5,773 nucleotides of DNA from an uncultured Eubacteriales bacterium (GTDB taxonomy: Bacteria > Bacillota > Clostridia > Lachnospirales > Lachnospiraceae): contig USSL01000127.1 of NCBI GenBank assembly GCA_900557175.1, positions 1 through 5,773 of the forward strand, read 5' to 3'. A program made the translations under genes and the position numbers. The notes below the pieces were generated by a model, which had not been told where the DNA came from, did not search any database, and was given only the letters and a program-made list of their open reading frames with translations. Below are positions 1 to 5,546 of this stretch, piece by piece; position 1 is the first letter of the stretch; the number at the start of each line of letters is the position of its first letter.

Positions 1-2
1 AG

Positions 3-437
3 GAAAAGCTTACAGGCGAGCATATGCTTTTAGAAAATGCATTTTATGAAATTGTGACACTTTATCCAGTACAAATTGACGGACTCGCTTTAAATGGTAT
101 GTATAACAGCCTGTATAGCTGCTGTAGCATATTTAATGAGGGCGCGCTGAACCAGACAAAAAAGAGACAGCCTTATTTTTCAGTTGATGCAGCATGGATT
201 GATGCAAAGACAATCCAGCTTCAAAATCATTATGAGACACTGCTTTCGGGAACAGACAGAATGGTTAAGCGGGCTCAGATGGCACAGCTTCTCGGTGAAC
301 TTCCGGTAGTTTTTGATAATATAGATGAGTTTACCGACTATGTTGTGACAAGCCTTTCCTCCTGTGCCGATAAGTCTGAAAAAGCCGCATCTGTGGCGCT
401 GATCCGGGAGATGATGGAGGATGATGATTCAGAGTGA
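3..437 (+). CDS. 3' end of an unrecognised protein gene (5' partial)
   Basis: The reading frame is open from the first bases of the window to a TGA at 435-437. An ATG at 24 exists, but it has only a poor SD-like GGCGAG three bases upstream, so this is more likely the C-terminal ~144 residues of a longer protein whose start lies outside. The visible part is soluble, with no signal peptide or membrane segment. It looks mostly helical (for example LLENAFYEIVTLYP and a MAQLLGEL helix) and ends in a strongly acidic tail (MMEDDDSE). I do not recognise the family and assign no function. It is the first visible member of the plus-strand gene run. The SD candidates for the next gene overlap or closely follow its 3' end, which suggests co-transcription and perhaps translational coupling. 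Confidence 0.7.
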   Translation, partial: EKLTGEHMLLENAFYEIVTLYPVQIDGLALNGMYNSLYSCCSIFNEGALNQTKKRQPYFSVDAAWIDAKTIQLQNHYETLLSGTDRMVKRAQMAQLLGELPVVFDNIDEFTDYVVTSLSSCADKSEKAASVALIREMMEDDDSE

Positions 438-441
438 GGGG
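437..441 (+). promoter_or_regulatory. Shine-Dalgarno that decides the start at 448
   Basis: AGGGG lies six bases before the ATG at 448. The in-frame ATGs further upstream fit worse: the one at 421 directly abuts a GGAGG (416-420), the one at 424 is three bases from it, and the one at 442 touches the AGGGG. The ATG at 448 therefore has the best-spaced site. Confidence 0.6.
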
Positions 442-447
442 ATGTAT

Positions 448-759
448 ATGAAGCTTCACAAAAATGCATACTGGGGTGAATCGCTGGGAGACTTAAAGCG
501 CACAGTAACATATGAACTTAAATATAAAAAATTTGCAGTTGGCTATTACTGTATCACACTGCCGGACAATTCTGAAAATCTTATGGATATTATTCCGGGA
601 GAGCAGCTTAAGTTAAAGTTTCTGAGAAGAAAGCCGAGAACAGTCATTGGCATTGCGGGAACTAAAAATGAGGCGATGAAGCTTGCCGGCACAATAATTT
701 ATGATGTTTATAAAGAAACCGGCGGTTTTGATGTCACCGGTTATTTCAGCAGACATTAA
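448..759 (+). CDS. small conserved-looking hypothetical protein (~103 aa)
   Basis: This frame encodes about 103 residues from ATG 448 (MKLHKNAYWGES...) to TAA 757-759. The frame is open further upstream (ATGs at 421, 424 and 442), but 448 has the best SD spacing. The protein is basic and soluble. A beta-rich N-terminal half (KFAVGYYCITLP, GEQLKLKFLRRKP) is followed by a helix (KNEAMKLAGTIIYDVYKETGG) and the end GFDVTGYFSRH. From memory, small proteins with the same ending pattern (a 'Y..TGGFD' motif just before the C-terminus) occur near DUF2953/GerW genes in Lachnospiraceae, but I cannot verify this here and know of no function. The gene starts 10 bases after the previous stop and ends 12 bases before the DUF2953 start, so it is almost certainly in the same transcript. 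Confidence 0.72.
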   Translation: MKLHKNAYWGESLGDLKRTVTYELKYKKFAVGYYCITLPDNSENLMDIIPGEQLKLKFLRRKPRTVIGIAGTKNEAMKLAGTIIYDVYKETGGFDVTGYFSRH

Positions 760-771
760 GGGGAAGATCAG

Positions 772-1662
772 ATGTTACATATTATTTTGCTTATTTTAAA
801 AATTATCGGTATCGGCCTTTTATGTCTGCTCGGCCTTGCTTTGCTCTTTATTCTGCTTGTACTTTTTGTGCCGGTCAGATACAAAGTCAGAGGCAGTTAC
901 ATTGATAAAAAAATAAAGGCCTTTGGACAGGTTACATGGCTTGGCCGTGCGGTAAGTGTTTTGGGCGCTTATGATGGTGATGCCGGGGAAAATAAAGGAA
1001 GCTTCCGCGTGCGCCTGTTTGGCATTCCGATTATTGATACGGCAAAGCCTAAAAAGGATGAGAAAAAAAAGCCGGATAAGGAAGAAGCCTGCGATAAAAA
1101 AGCTGTGTCCGGCGGTGAAAAAAAAGAAAAAAAGAATGAAGAAAAAATAGTTGAACATACTAAAAAAAGAAGACCTTTTTCTGAACGGCTGAATGCGTTT
1201 GTGGCAAAGGCAGCAGGCCTGAAAACAAAGATTTTTACGTTTTTTAAGGGAATTTTTGAGAAAGTGGCGGCGATTTGCAGGAAAAAGGACAAAGTGATGG
1301 ATATTTTGTTTTCCGATAGAAACCGCCCGGCTTTTGTCTTTTTAAAACGGTCTGTGCTTCAACTTATACGGCATATTTTGCCGCGGAAAATAGAAGGGTG
1401 GATTCATTTTGGTATGGATGATCCGGAAAAGACAGGACGGATGCTTGGACGGATCGCTGTTTTCTATCCGATGTATGCAAAATCGTTAAAGATTGCCCCG
1501 GATTTTGAGAAAGAAGTGTTTGAAACAAAGCTTTTTTTGTCCGGACGAATTAGGGCATTTACATTGGCGGCGACAAGCATTAAAATAGTATTAAATAAAG
1601 ATTTAAGAAGAATTTTGTCAGAGCTTAAAGCTGTAAAGGAGGAAGATTATGGCAGAGAATAG
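772..1662 (+). CDS. DUF2953 membrane protein (YtfI-like)
   Basis: This encodes a 296-residue protein with a strong N-terminal membrane segment (about residues 3-33, rich in Leu and Ile) followed by Val-Pro-Val-Arg-Tyr, so it is probably anchored with most of the chain on one side. Residues ~92-133 are a lysine/glutamate-rich, likely disordered linker coded by long A runs. The C-terminal part carries the block I associate with DUF2953: HILPRKIEG, then FGMDDPEKTGRMLG (213-226), then IAPDFE (241-246) and SGRIRAF (257-263). In Bacillus the DUF2953 gene ytfI sits next to ytfJ (gerW), and here too GerW follows directly, which supports the call. The biochemical function is unknown. The SD AGGGG (759-763) lies eight bases before ATG 772. 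The 3' end overlaps gerW by 14 bases, so the two are probably translationally coupled. Confidence 0.88.
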   Translation: MLHIILLILKIIGIGLLCLLGLALLFILLVLFVPVRYKVRGSYIDKKIKAFGQVTWLGRAVSVLGAYDGDAGENKGSFRVRLFGIPIIDTAKPKKDEKKKPDKEEACDKKAVSGGEKKEKKNEEKIVEHTKKRRPFSERLNAFVAKAAGLKTKIFTFFKGIFEKVAAICRKKDKVMDILFSDRNRPAFVFLKRSVLQLIRHILPRKIEGWIHFGMDDPEKTGRMLGRIAVFYPMYAKSLKIAPDFEKEVFETKLFLSGRIRAFTLAATSIKIVLNKDLRRILSELKAVKEEDYGRE

Positions 1663-2041
1663 ATTAAGTACAACGGTGGCATCCATGTTTGACGGGATGG
1701 ATAAGTTTATGTCTTCAAAAACGGTTGTCGGTGATGTTGTGCATATTAAGGATAAGATTATTGTGCCTTTAATTGACGTTTCATTTGGTGTCGGCGCCGG
1801 TGCATGGGATAAGGCGGAAAAAGGCAGCGCGGCAGGCGGACTTGGAGGAAAGATGAGTCCGGCGGCAGTTCTTGTGATTTCTGATGACGGTATTAAGATG
1901 GTGCCGGTCAGCCGTTCTCAGGATGTTGTATCAAAGCTGATTGATATGGTGCCCGATGTTGTTGCAAAGTTTAAAGGCAAGGACACAGATGATGATACAA
2001 AAGAAGTTGTAGACAGCGTTGTAGAGCGCATGGAAAAATAA
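1649..2041 (+). CDS. gerW: GerW/YtfJ-family sporulation protein
   Basis: This 130-residue protein matches the Spore_YtfJ (GerW) family. It has an N-terminal helix, then SSKTVVGDVVHIKDKIIVPL (22-41), the signature VSFGVGAGAW (44-53), a glycine-rich stretch GGLGGKMSP (63-71), the strand AAVLVISDDGIKMVPVS (72-88) and a C-terminal helix plus charged tail. There is no signal peptide. In Bacillus the protein is made in the forespore and is needed for spore germination; its molecular activity is not established. The family also occurs in Clostridia with little or no sporulation, so its presence does not prove that this organism makes spores. A strong SD (AAAGGAGG, ending at 1642) lies six bases before ATG 1649, inside the end of the DUF2953 gene. 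Confidence 0.93.
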   Translation: MAENRLSTTVASMFDGMDKFMSSKTVVGDVVHIKDKIIVPLIDVSFGVGAGAWDKAEKGSAAGGLGGKMSPAAVLVISDDGIKMVPVSRSQDVVSKLIDMVPDVVAKFKGKDTDDDTKEVVDSVVERMEK

Positions 2042-2097
2042 TATAAGACAGGCAATGTTTTTACTAAACAGCATAAGCTATATAAAGACAGCAAAAC

Positions 2098-2102
2098 GGG
2101 GG
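2098..2102 (+). promoter_or_regulatory. GGGGG Shine-Dalgarno for the GTG-start miniprotein
   Basis: GGGGG lies seven bases before GTG 2110. It can pair with the CCUCC of the 16S 3' end using one G-U wobble. A second site, GGAG (2105-2108), is only one base from the start and too close to work. The deacetylase gene downstream uses the same GGGGG with the same seven-base spacing. Confidence 0.45.
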
Positions 2103-2109
2103 CCGGAGT

Positions 2110-2250
2110 GTGAAACGGGTATGCGGGTACACACTTTTTTGGTTTGCCGCCGGAATGACGGCGATGCTGTTTATGCGGGCAAGCCTTTTGAGCATATGTA
2201 TCATCATTTTTTGTGTGATTTTGGGCTATAACCTGTTTAATGCAGAATAA
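2110..2250 (+). CDS. 46-aa two-segment membrane miniprotein, GTG start
   Basis: A GTG at 2110 opens a 46-codon frame ending at TAA 2248-2250. It starts M-K-R-V-CGYTLFW and ends LGYNLFNAE. Two hydrophobic segments (about residues 7-22 and 24-43) are separated by a single Arg at 23, so a membrane hairpin is likely. No ATG lies upstream in frame before the TAA at 2083-2085, so GTG is the only sensible full-length start. The gene sits between gerW (68 bases upstream) and the FHA gene, whose ATG follows 25 bases after its stop, which fits operon membership. From memory, short proteins with similar CGYTLFW and LGYNLF ends occur in Lachnospiraceae, but this cannot be checked here. The function is unknown. 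Confidence 0.68.
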   Translation: MKRVCGYTLFWFAAGMTAMLFMRASLLSICIIIFCVILGYNLFNAE

Positions 2251-2260
2251 ACAACGGACA

Positions 2261-2267
2261 AGAGGAG
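2261..2267 (+). promoter_or_regulatory. Shine-Dalgarno that decides the FHA gene start
   Basis: AGAGGAG lies eight bases before ATG 2276. The longer in-frame ATG at 2240 has no SD and falls inside the preceding miniprotein gene, so 2276 is the better start. Confidence 0.75.
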
Positions 2268-2275
2268 AATTCACA

Positions 2276-3499
2276 ATGAATATTAAAGAATTTAATGTAA
2301 CTGAAAAGCCTTTTAAAACAACATTAATGTTTGAATTGTATGAGGGCTCAGACTTTGATAAAAAGGCGTATCGTATTTTGAAAAAGGATAAGAACCTTTT
2401 TGCTGAGGGAAAGTTTGATAATGAGGTTTTTTACTATAATATTACAAATAAGATGTCGCTCAGAAAGTATATGGCTTTAGGAATGAACCAGAAAAAGCTG
2501 TTTTATCTGATCGAGCGCTTAATTGATGCGGAACTTTGTTTTATAGAGAGCGGCATCAATCCTCAGTATATGATGTATGATGCGGATTTGGTTCTTGTAG
2601 ATAAGGATACGCAGGAGATTACATTTATTTATGTGCCGGCGACAGACCACGGACTGATGTACAGACCGCTGAAAGCTTTTATTAAAGAGATACTCGCCAA
2701 TGCCGTTTACGACGAGATGGAAAATCTGGATTATGTCGGACGGCTGATTACATATATTAATAAAAATAAAGTGCTTGATATTGACGCGCTTCCGGCTGTG
2801 CTTGCAGATATTAGGGACAGTCAGAAAAATTTAAGCCGTATGACAGCACACGGGGCTGTTGCGATGGCAAAGGCGGCAGCGGCAGAAGTGGCTGCGGTCA
2901 CGGCTGCGGACGAGGAGGCAGAGGCTTTTGCAGTCAAAGAGCCGGTGCAGGAGGCTATGCCGGATGTACAGCTGCCTCAAAAAGAGGAAGAAAAGATGAA
3001 TGTGGATGATCTTTCAATTTCCGGCATTGATATGCTTGATGAGCATGAGGCTAAAGCTGAGGAAGCAATTCCTGATATTTCGTTTGAAATTACAGAGCCG
3101 GAGGAAGAAAAGACGGAAGAAAAGGCCGGGGAGATGCCAGAGGCGCCGGTACAGGCGGACGATGAGAAGATAGCCATCCGTGAAGTGCCGGTTGAACAAA
3201 AGAAATATCCGTATCTTGTGCGCTCAAAGAATCAGGAAATTATTACGATTGATAAGGATGAATTTAAGCTTGGAAAAATTCCGGGAGCAGATTATATGCT
3301 CAGTGATAATCCGGCAGTGAGCCGTATGCATGCAATTATTCATAACGTAGATAATACATATTATATTTGTGATAATTATTCGACAAATGCCACTTACTTA
3401 AATGACGAGCGTCTTGAGCCGGGCAAAAACTATCTTTTAATGAACGGCGTCAAGGTTCGTCTTGCCAATGATGAATTTACTTATATTTGTGAAGCATAG
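2276..3499 (+). CDS. DUF6382-like / FHA domain protein
   Basis: This encodes a 407-residue soluble protein without signal peptide or membrane segment. Residues ~1-180 resemble the DUF6382 region found N-terminal to FHA domains in Firmicutes. Within it, GINPQYMMYDADLVLVDKD (93-111) followed by EITFIYVP is reminiscent of a degenerate kinase catalytic loop, as in the EssB/YukC pseudokinase of type VII secretion; that comparison is inference. Residues ~185-308 form a low-complexity Ala/Glu-rich linker. Residues ~311-405 are an FHA domain, a phosphothreonine-binding fold, with LGKIPGADYML (332-342), the hallmark SRMHA (349-353), then STNATYLND (369-377) and NGVKVRL (390-396). Ser349, Arg350, His352 and Asn371 are present. 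The usual Gly-Arg at the first conserved loop is Gly-Lys (333-334), and NGT is NAT. A role as cytosolic adaptor for a Ser/Thr-phosphorylated partner is likely, but no kinase is in the window. Confidence 0.87.
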   Translation: MNIKEFNVTEKPFKTTLMFELYEGSDFDKKAYRILKKDKNLFAEGKFDNEVFYYNITNKMSLRKYMALGMNQKKLFYLIERLIDAELCFIESGINPQYMMYDADLVLVDKDTQEITFIYVPATDHGLMYRPLKAFIKEILANAVYDEMENLDYVGRLITYINKNKVLDIDALPAVLADIRDSQKNLSRMTAHGAVAMAKAAAAEVAAVTAADEEAEAFAVKEPVQEAMPDVQLPQKEEEKMNVDDLSISGIDMLDEHEAKAEEAIPDISFEITEPEEEKTEEKAGEMPEAPVQADDEKIAIREVPVEQKKYPYLVRSKNQEIITIDKDEFKLGKIPGADYMLSDNPAVSRMHAIIHNVDNTYYICDNYSTNATYLNDERLEPGKNYLLMNGVKVRLANDEFTYICEA

Positions 3500-3529
3500 C
3501 TCAAACAGGGGGAGTCATATTTTCTTTTT

Positions 3530-3534
3530 GGGGG
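3530..3534 (+). promoter_or_regulatory. GGGGG Shine-Dalgarno of the deacetylase gene
   Basis: GGGGG lies seven bases before ATG 3542 and supports that start. A second G-rich site, AGGGGGAG at 3507-3514, lies further upstream but has no start codon at a suitable distance. Confidence 0.6.
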
Positions 3535-3541
3535 TATACGA

Positions 3542-4891
3542 ATGAAGAATCCTAGAAAAATACAAAACAGAAATTATATGACAGCCGCAGCTATATTACT
3601 GGTGACGGTGATTCTTATTATTACAGGAAGCATTTTTAAATTCGGTATTCAAAAGCCGGGTTCTGACAGCGGCTTAGCCGCCCAATCAGTTCCGGAGACG
3701 CTTTCGGCTGAAGAAATTAAAAATCAGACTGTCGCACAGGCAGAGCGGCTGGCAGCAGGCTATGATTATGACGGTGCATGCGCTAAAATTAAGGAAATTG
3801 AAAATTACAGCGCAGACGCAGAGCTTACAAAGAAGATTACAGAATATGAAGCTTTAAAGGCAAAAACTGTCCGATGGGAGGATATGACAAAGGTGACACA
3901 TATCTTTTTCCATTCGCTGATTTATGATACAGATAAGGCTTTTAAAAGCGACAGTGCCAGTGGTTACAACATGGTTATGACGACGGTGGACGAATTTAAC
4001 AAGATTCTCCAGTCAATGTATGATAAAGGCTTTGTTCTTGTCAGCATTCATGATTTAGTCAAAGAAGTGCCCGGTGCGAATGGTGAGGTGACATATGAGG
4101 CCGGTGATATTATGCTGCCGCCGGGCAAAATACCATTTGTTTTGTCACAGGATGATGTTTGTTACTATGAATACATGGAAGATACCGGTTTTGCTACAAA
4201 GCTTGTTGTTGGCGAGGACGGAAAGGTGACGTGCGAATATAAAAATGATGACGGCACGCTTTCTTACGGCGCTTATGACATGGTGCCGATTGTTGATGCG
4301 TTTATTGAACAGCATCCTGACTTTTCGTACCGCGGTGCTAAAGGCATTTTGGCTCTGACAGGGTATAATGGCGTGCTTGGCTACAGAACAGATCCGGAAG
4401 TTTATAAAGACAGTCCGACGCTTCAGGCAGATATTGATGAGGCAAAAAAGGTCGCAGAGGCGCTAAAGGCTGACGGCTGGGAATTTGCAAGCCACAGCTG
4501 GGGACATATCCATATGATGCAGACATCATGGGAAAAGTTTAAGACAGACACGGATAAATGGGAACAGTATGTTGAACCGATTATCGGTGAGACGGATGTC
4601 ATTATTTATCCTTTCGGTGAGGATGTGGGCGACTGGCAGCCGTATACGGCAGATAATCAGAAGTATAGTTATTTGCGCGACGCCGGTTTCAGATATTTTT
4701 GTAATGTGGACGGCAGTCAGTACTGGGTGCAGATTGGCAGTGATTATGTGCGTCAGGGACGAAGAAATATCGACGGTCAGCGCATGTGGCAGCAGATGCA
4801 GACTGGCAAAGACTGGCTTGGCGATCTGTTTGATGTCAACGCTGTTTTTGATAAGTCAAGACCGACACCGGTTTATGATGTGACAGGATAA
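3542..4891 (+). CDS. membrane-anchored polysaccharide deacetylase-like (CE4) protein
   Basis: This encodes a 449-residue protein with a basic N-terminus and one membrane segment (about residues 13-33), so the rest is probably outside the membrane. Residues ~54-110 form a helical stalk (AEEIKNQTVAQAERLA...). The catalytic part has CE4/NodB-like motifs: SQDDV (202-206) in place of the usual TFDDG but keeping both Asp residues; HSWGH (318-322) matching the metal-binding H-S/T-x-x-H; and IIYPFGED (354-361) at the position of the R-x-P-Y motif, with the Arg absent. The gap between motifs 1 and 2, about 110 residues, is longer than usual for CE4 and may hold an insertion. The expected role is deacetylation of peptidoglycan or another surface glycan. 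I recall a clostridial subfamily with this SQDDV variant, but the substrate is unknown. It is the last gene of the run, with a terminator directly after it. Confidence 0.85.
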   Translation: MKNPRKIQNRNYMTAAAILLVTVILIITGSIFKFGIQKPGSDSGLAAQSVPETLSAEEIKNQTVAQAERLAAGYDYDGACAKIKEIENYSADAELTKKITEYEALKAKTVRWEDMTKVTHIFFHSLIYDTDKAFKSDSASGYNMVMTTVDEFNKILQSMYDKGFVLVSIHDLVKEVPGANGEVTYEAGDIMLPPGKIPFVLSQDDVCYYEYMEDTGFATKLVVGEDGKVTCEYKNDDGTLSYGAYDMVPIVDAFIEQHPDFSYRGAKGILALTGYNGVLGYRTDPEVYKDSPTLQADIDEAKKVAEALKADGWEFASHSWGHIHMMQTSWEKFKTDTDKWEQYVEPIIGETDVIIYPFGEDVGDWQPYTADNQKYSYLRDAGFRYFCNVDGSQYWVQIGSDYVRQGRRNIDGQRMWQQMQTGKDWLGDLFDVNAVFDKSRPTPVYDVTG

Positions 4892-4892
4892 G

Positions 4893-4930
4893 AAAAAAGA
4901 GGGTGTCATTAGTGCACTCTCTTTTTCTTT
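4893..4930 (+). terminator. rho-independent terminator of the plus-strand operon
   Basis: The arms GAGGGTG (4899-4905) and CACTCTC (4915-4921) form a 7-bp stem with one G-U pair and a nine-base loop. It is preceded by six A and followed by five T, then C and more T. It begins two bases after the deacetylase stop. Confidence 0.85.
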
Positions 4931-4946
4931 CTTATAGGTTATAGTA

Positions 4947-4983
4947 GGATAAAAAAGACAGCCGCAGGCTGTCTTTTTTATCC
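4947..4983. terminator. bidirectional terminator between convergent genes
   Basis: A perfect 17-bp inverted repeat (4947-4963 and 4967-4983) has a GCA loop. Its core is GACAGCC/GGCTGTC with A6 on one side and T6 on the other, so it can terminate in both directions. It lies five bases beyond the rpmB stop codon and is probably the main rpmB terminator, and a backup for the operon. Confidence 0.92.
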
Positions 4984-4988
4984 CAATA

Positions 4989-5174
4989 TTACGCTCTTTC
5001 AACTAAACCGGATCTTAAGCAAGAAGTACATACATACATCTTCTGAGCTCCGCCATTAGTTTTAACCTTAACAGACTTAACGTTAGCTTTCCACATTTTG
5101 TTAGATCTTCTATGTGAATGACTCACTGCATTACCAAAATGAGCAGCTTTCTCGCAGATTGCACACTTAGCCAT
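4989..5174 (-). CDS. rpmB: 50S ribosomal protein L28
   Basis: This encodes a 61-residue, strongly basic protein of typical L28 length, a component of the large ribosomal subunit. Visible family features are MAKCAICEK at the start, SHSHRRSNKMWKANV (18-32) and MYVCTSCLRSG (46-56). Cys4, Cys7, Cys49 and Cys52 form two CxxC pairs, so this is the zinc-binding (C+) form. In some bacteria the C+ form is replaced by a cysteine-free paralogue under zinc starvation; no such paralogue is in this window. On the minus strand a strong SD (AGGAGGT, plus-strand 5181-5187) precedes the ATG by a normal distance. The gene stands alone, with its own promoter and terminator, and is divergent from the Asp23-family gene, an order also known from Bacillus (rpmB-yloU). 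Confidence 0.97.
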   Translation of the reverse strand: MAKCAICEKAAHFGNAVSHSHRRSNKMWKANVKSVKVKTNGGAQKMYVCTSCLRSGLVERA

Positions 5175-5229
5175 CGTAGCACCTCCTTAACCGATCATTG
5201 GACTTCCTATTAAAATCCATAACAAAGGT

Positions 5230-5258
5230 ATAATAGCAGAAAATAGGAAAATATGCAA
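5230..5258 (-). promoter_or_regulatory. rpmB promoter (sigma-A type, extended -10)
   Basis: Read on the minus strand, -35 TTGCAT (plus 5253-5258) is followed by a 17-bp spacer and -10 TATTAT (plus 5230-5235), with TGC directly before it (extended -10). Initiation is expected near 5223, giving a 5' UTR of about 50 bases before the rpmB ATG. Confidence 0.78.
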
Positions 5259-5260
5259 GT

Positions 5261-5284
5261 GAAAAACCAAAAAAAATAAAAAAA
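5261..5284 (-). promoter_or_regulatory. A-tract UP element upstream of the rpmB promoter
   Basis: Three A-tracts (5262-5266, 5269-5276, 5278-5284) lie just upstream of the rpmB -35, where the RNA polymerase alpha C-terminal domain would bind. This fits a strongly expressed ribosomal protein gene. The same stretch could also influence the divergent plus-strand promoter. Confidence 0.4.
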
Positions 5285-5309
5285 GTTTTCGACAGATGTC
5301 TATTTTCTA

Positions 5310-5338
5310 TTTCCTTTTTAACGTGGGTGGTGTATAAT
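5310..5338 (+). promoter_or_regulatory. promoter of the Asp23-family gene and its leader
   Basis: A consensus -10 TATAAT lies at 5333-5338. The -35 at 17-bp spacing (5310-5315, TTTCCT) is poor, so the promoter may depend on an activator or another sigma factor. The expected start is near 5345, about 270 bases upstream of the ATG. Confidence 0.5.
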
Positions 5339-5362
5339 ATACGCGTAAGCCATGAGTCATGC

Positions 5363-5427
5363 GGATAAAAAAGGCTGAAAAACGGTGTTGTGCTTGCACA
5401 TAAGCCGTATTTCAGACATTTTTATCC
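5363..5427 (+). promoter_or_regulatory. long hairpin in the leader, possible attenuator
   Basis: The outer stem GGATAAAAA (5363-5371) pairs perfectly with TTTTTATCC (5419-5427). After a 3x3 internal loop, 5375-5385 pairs with 5405-5415 (10 of 11 bases, CTGAAA.ACGG against CCGT.TTTCAG). The tip TGTG-CTTG-CACA (5389-5400) can close as a small stem-loop. The inner stem is followed closely by TTTTT, so it could act as a weak terminator if the outer stem is not formed. Confidence 0.6.
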
Positions 5428-5516
5428 ATAGGGCGAAGCCCGTGAGCGAGATGGAGCAAAGCGGAATCGAGCTGCATGACGGGGTAGAGAGACGCATATA
5501 TTTCATCCCACGCGCC

Positions 5517-5546
5517 GACACAGGAGCCGCTCCGGCTCCGTATGTC
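5517..5546 (+). other. GC-rich hairpin in the leader
   Basis: GGAGCC (5523-5528) and GGCTCC (5534-5539) form a 6-bp stem with a five-base loop, extended after a small internal loop by GACA (5517-5520) and TGTC (5543-5546). No T run follows, so it is a structural element rather than a terminator. Confidence 0.55.

Noticed and set aside
820..1292. Two minus-strand frames opposite the DUF2953 gene
   Set aside because: Their Phe/Ser-rich composition simply mirrors the Lys-coding A runs of the real gene.
2060..2086. Possible internal promoter (TTTACT, then TATAAA) before the miniprotein gene
   Set aside because: The spacer is only 15 bp and the -35 is weak; in an AT-rich gap this is expected by chance. 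A sporulation sigma site was considered (CATAAGCT) but does not match well enough.
1918..2274. Minus-strand 118-codon frame across gerW and the miniprotein gene
   Set aside because: It overlaps the well-supported gerW gene and shows no recognisable motif.
4569..4883. Plus-strand 104-codon frame within the deacetylase gene
   Set aside because: It is a +1 shadow of the conserved CE4-like C-terminal part, with no SD.
5291..5300. GACA-GA-TGTC inverted repeat between the divergent promoters as an operator
   Set aside because: Four-base arms are too short to distinguish from chance without comparative data.
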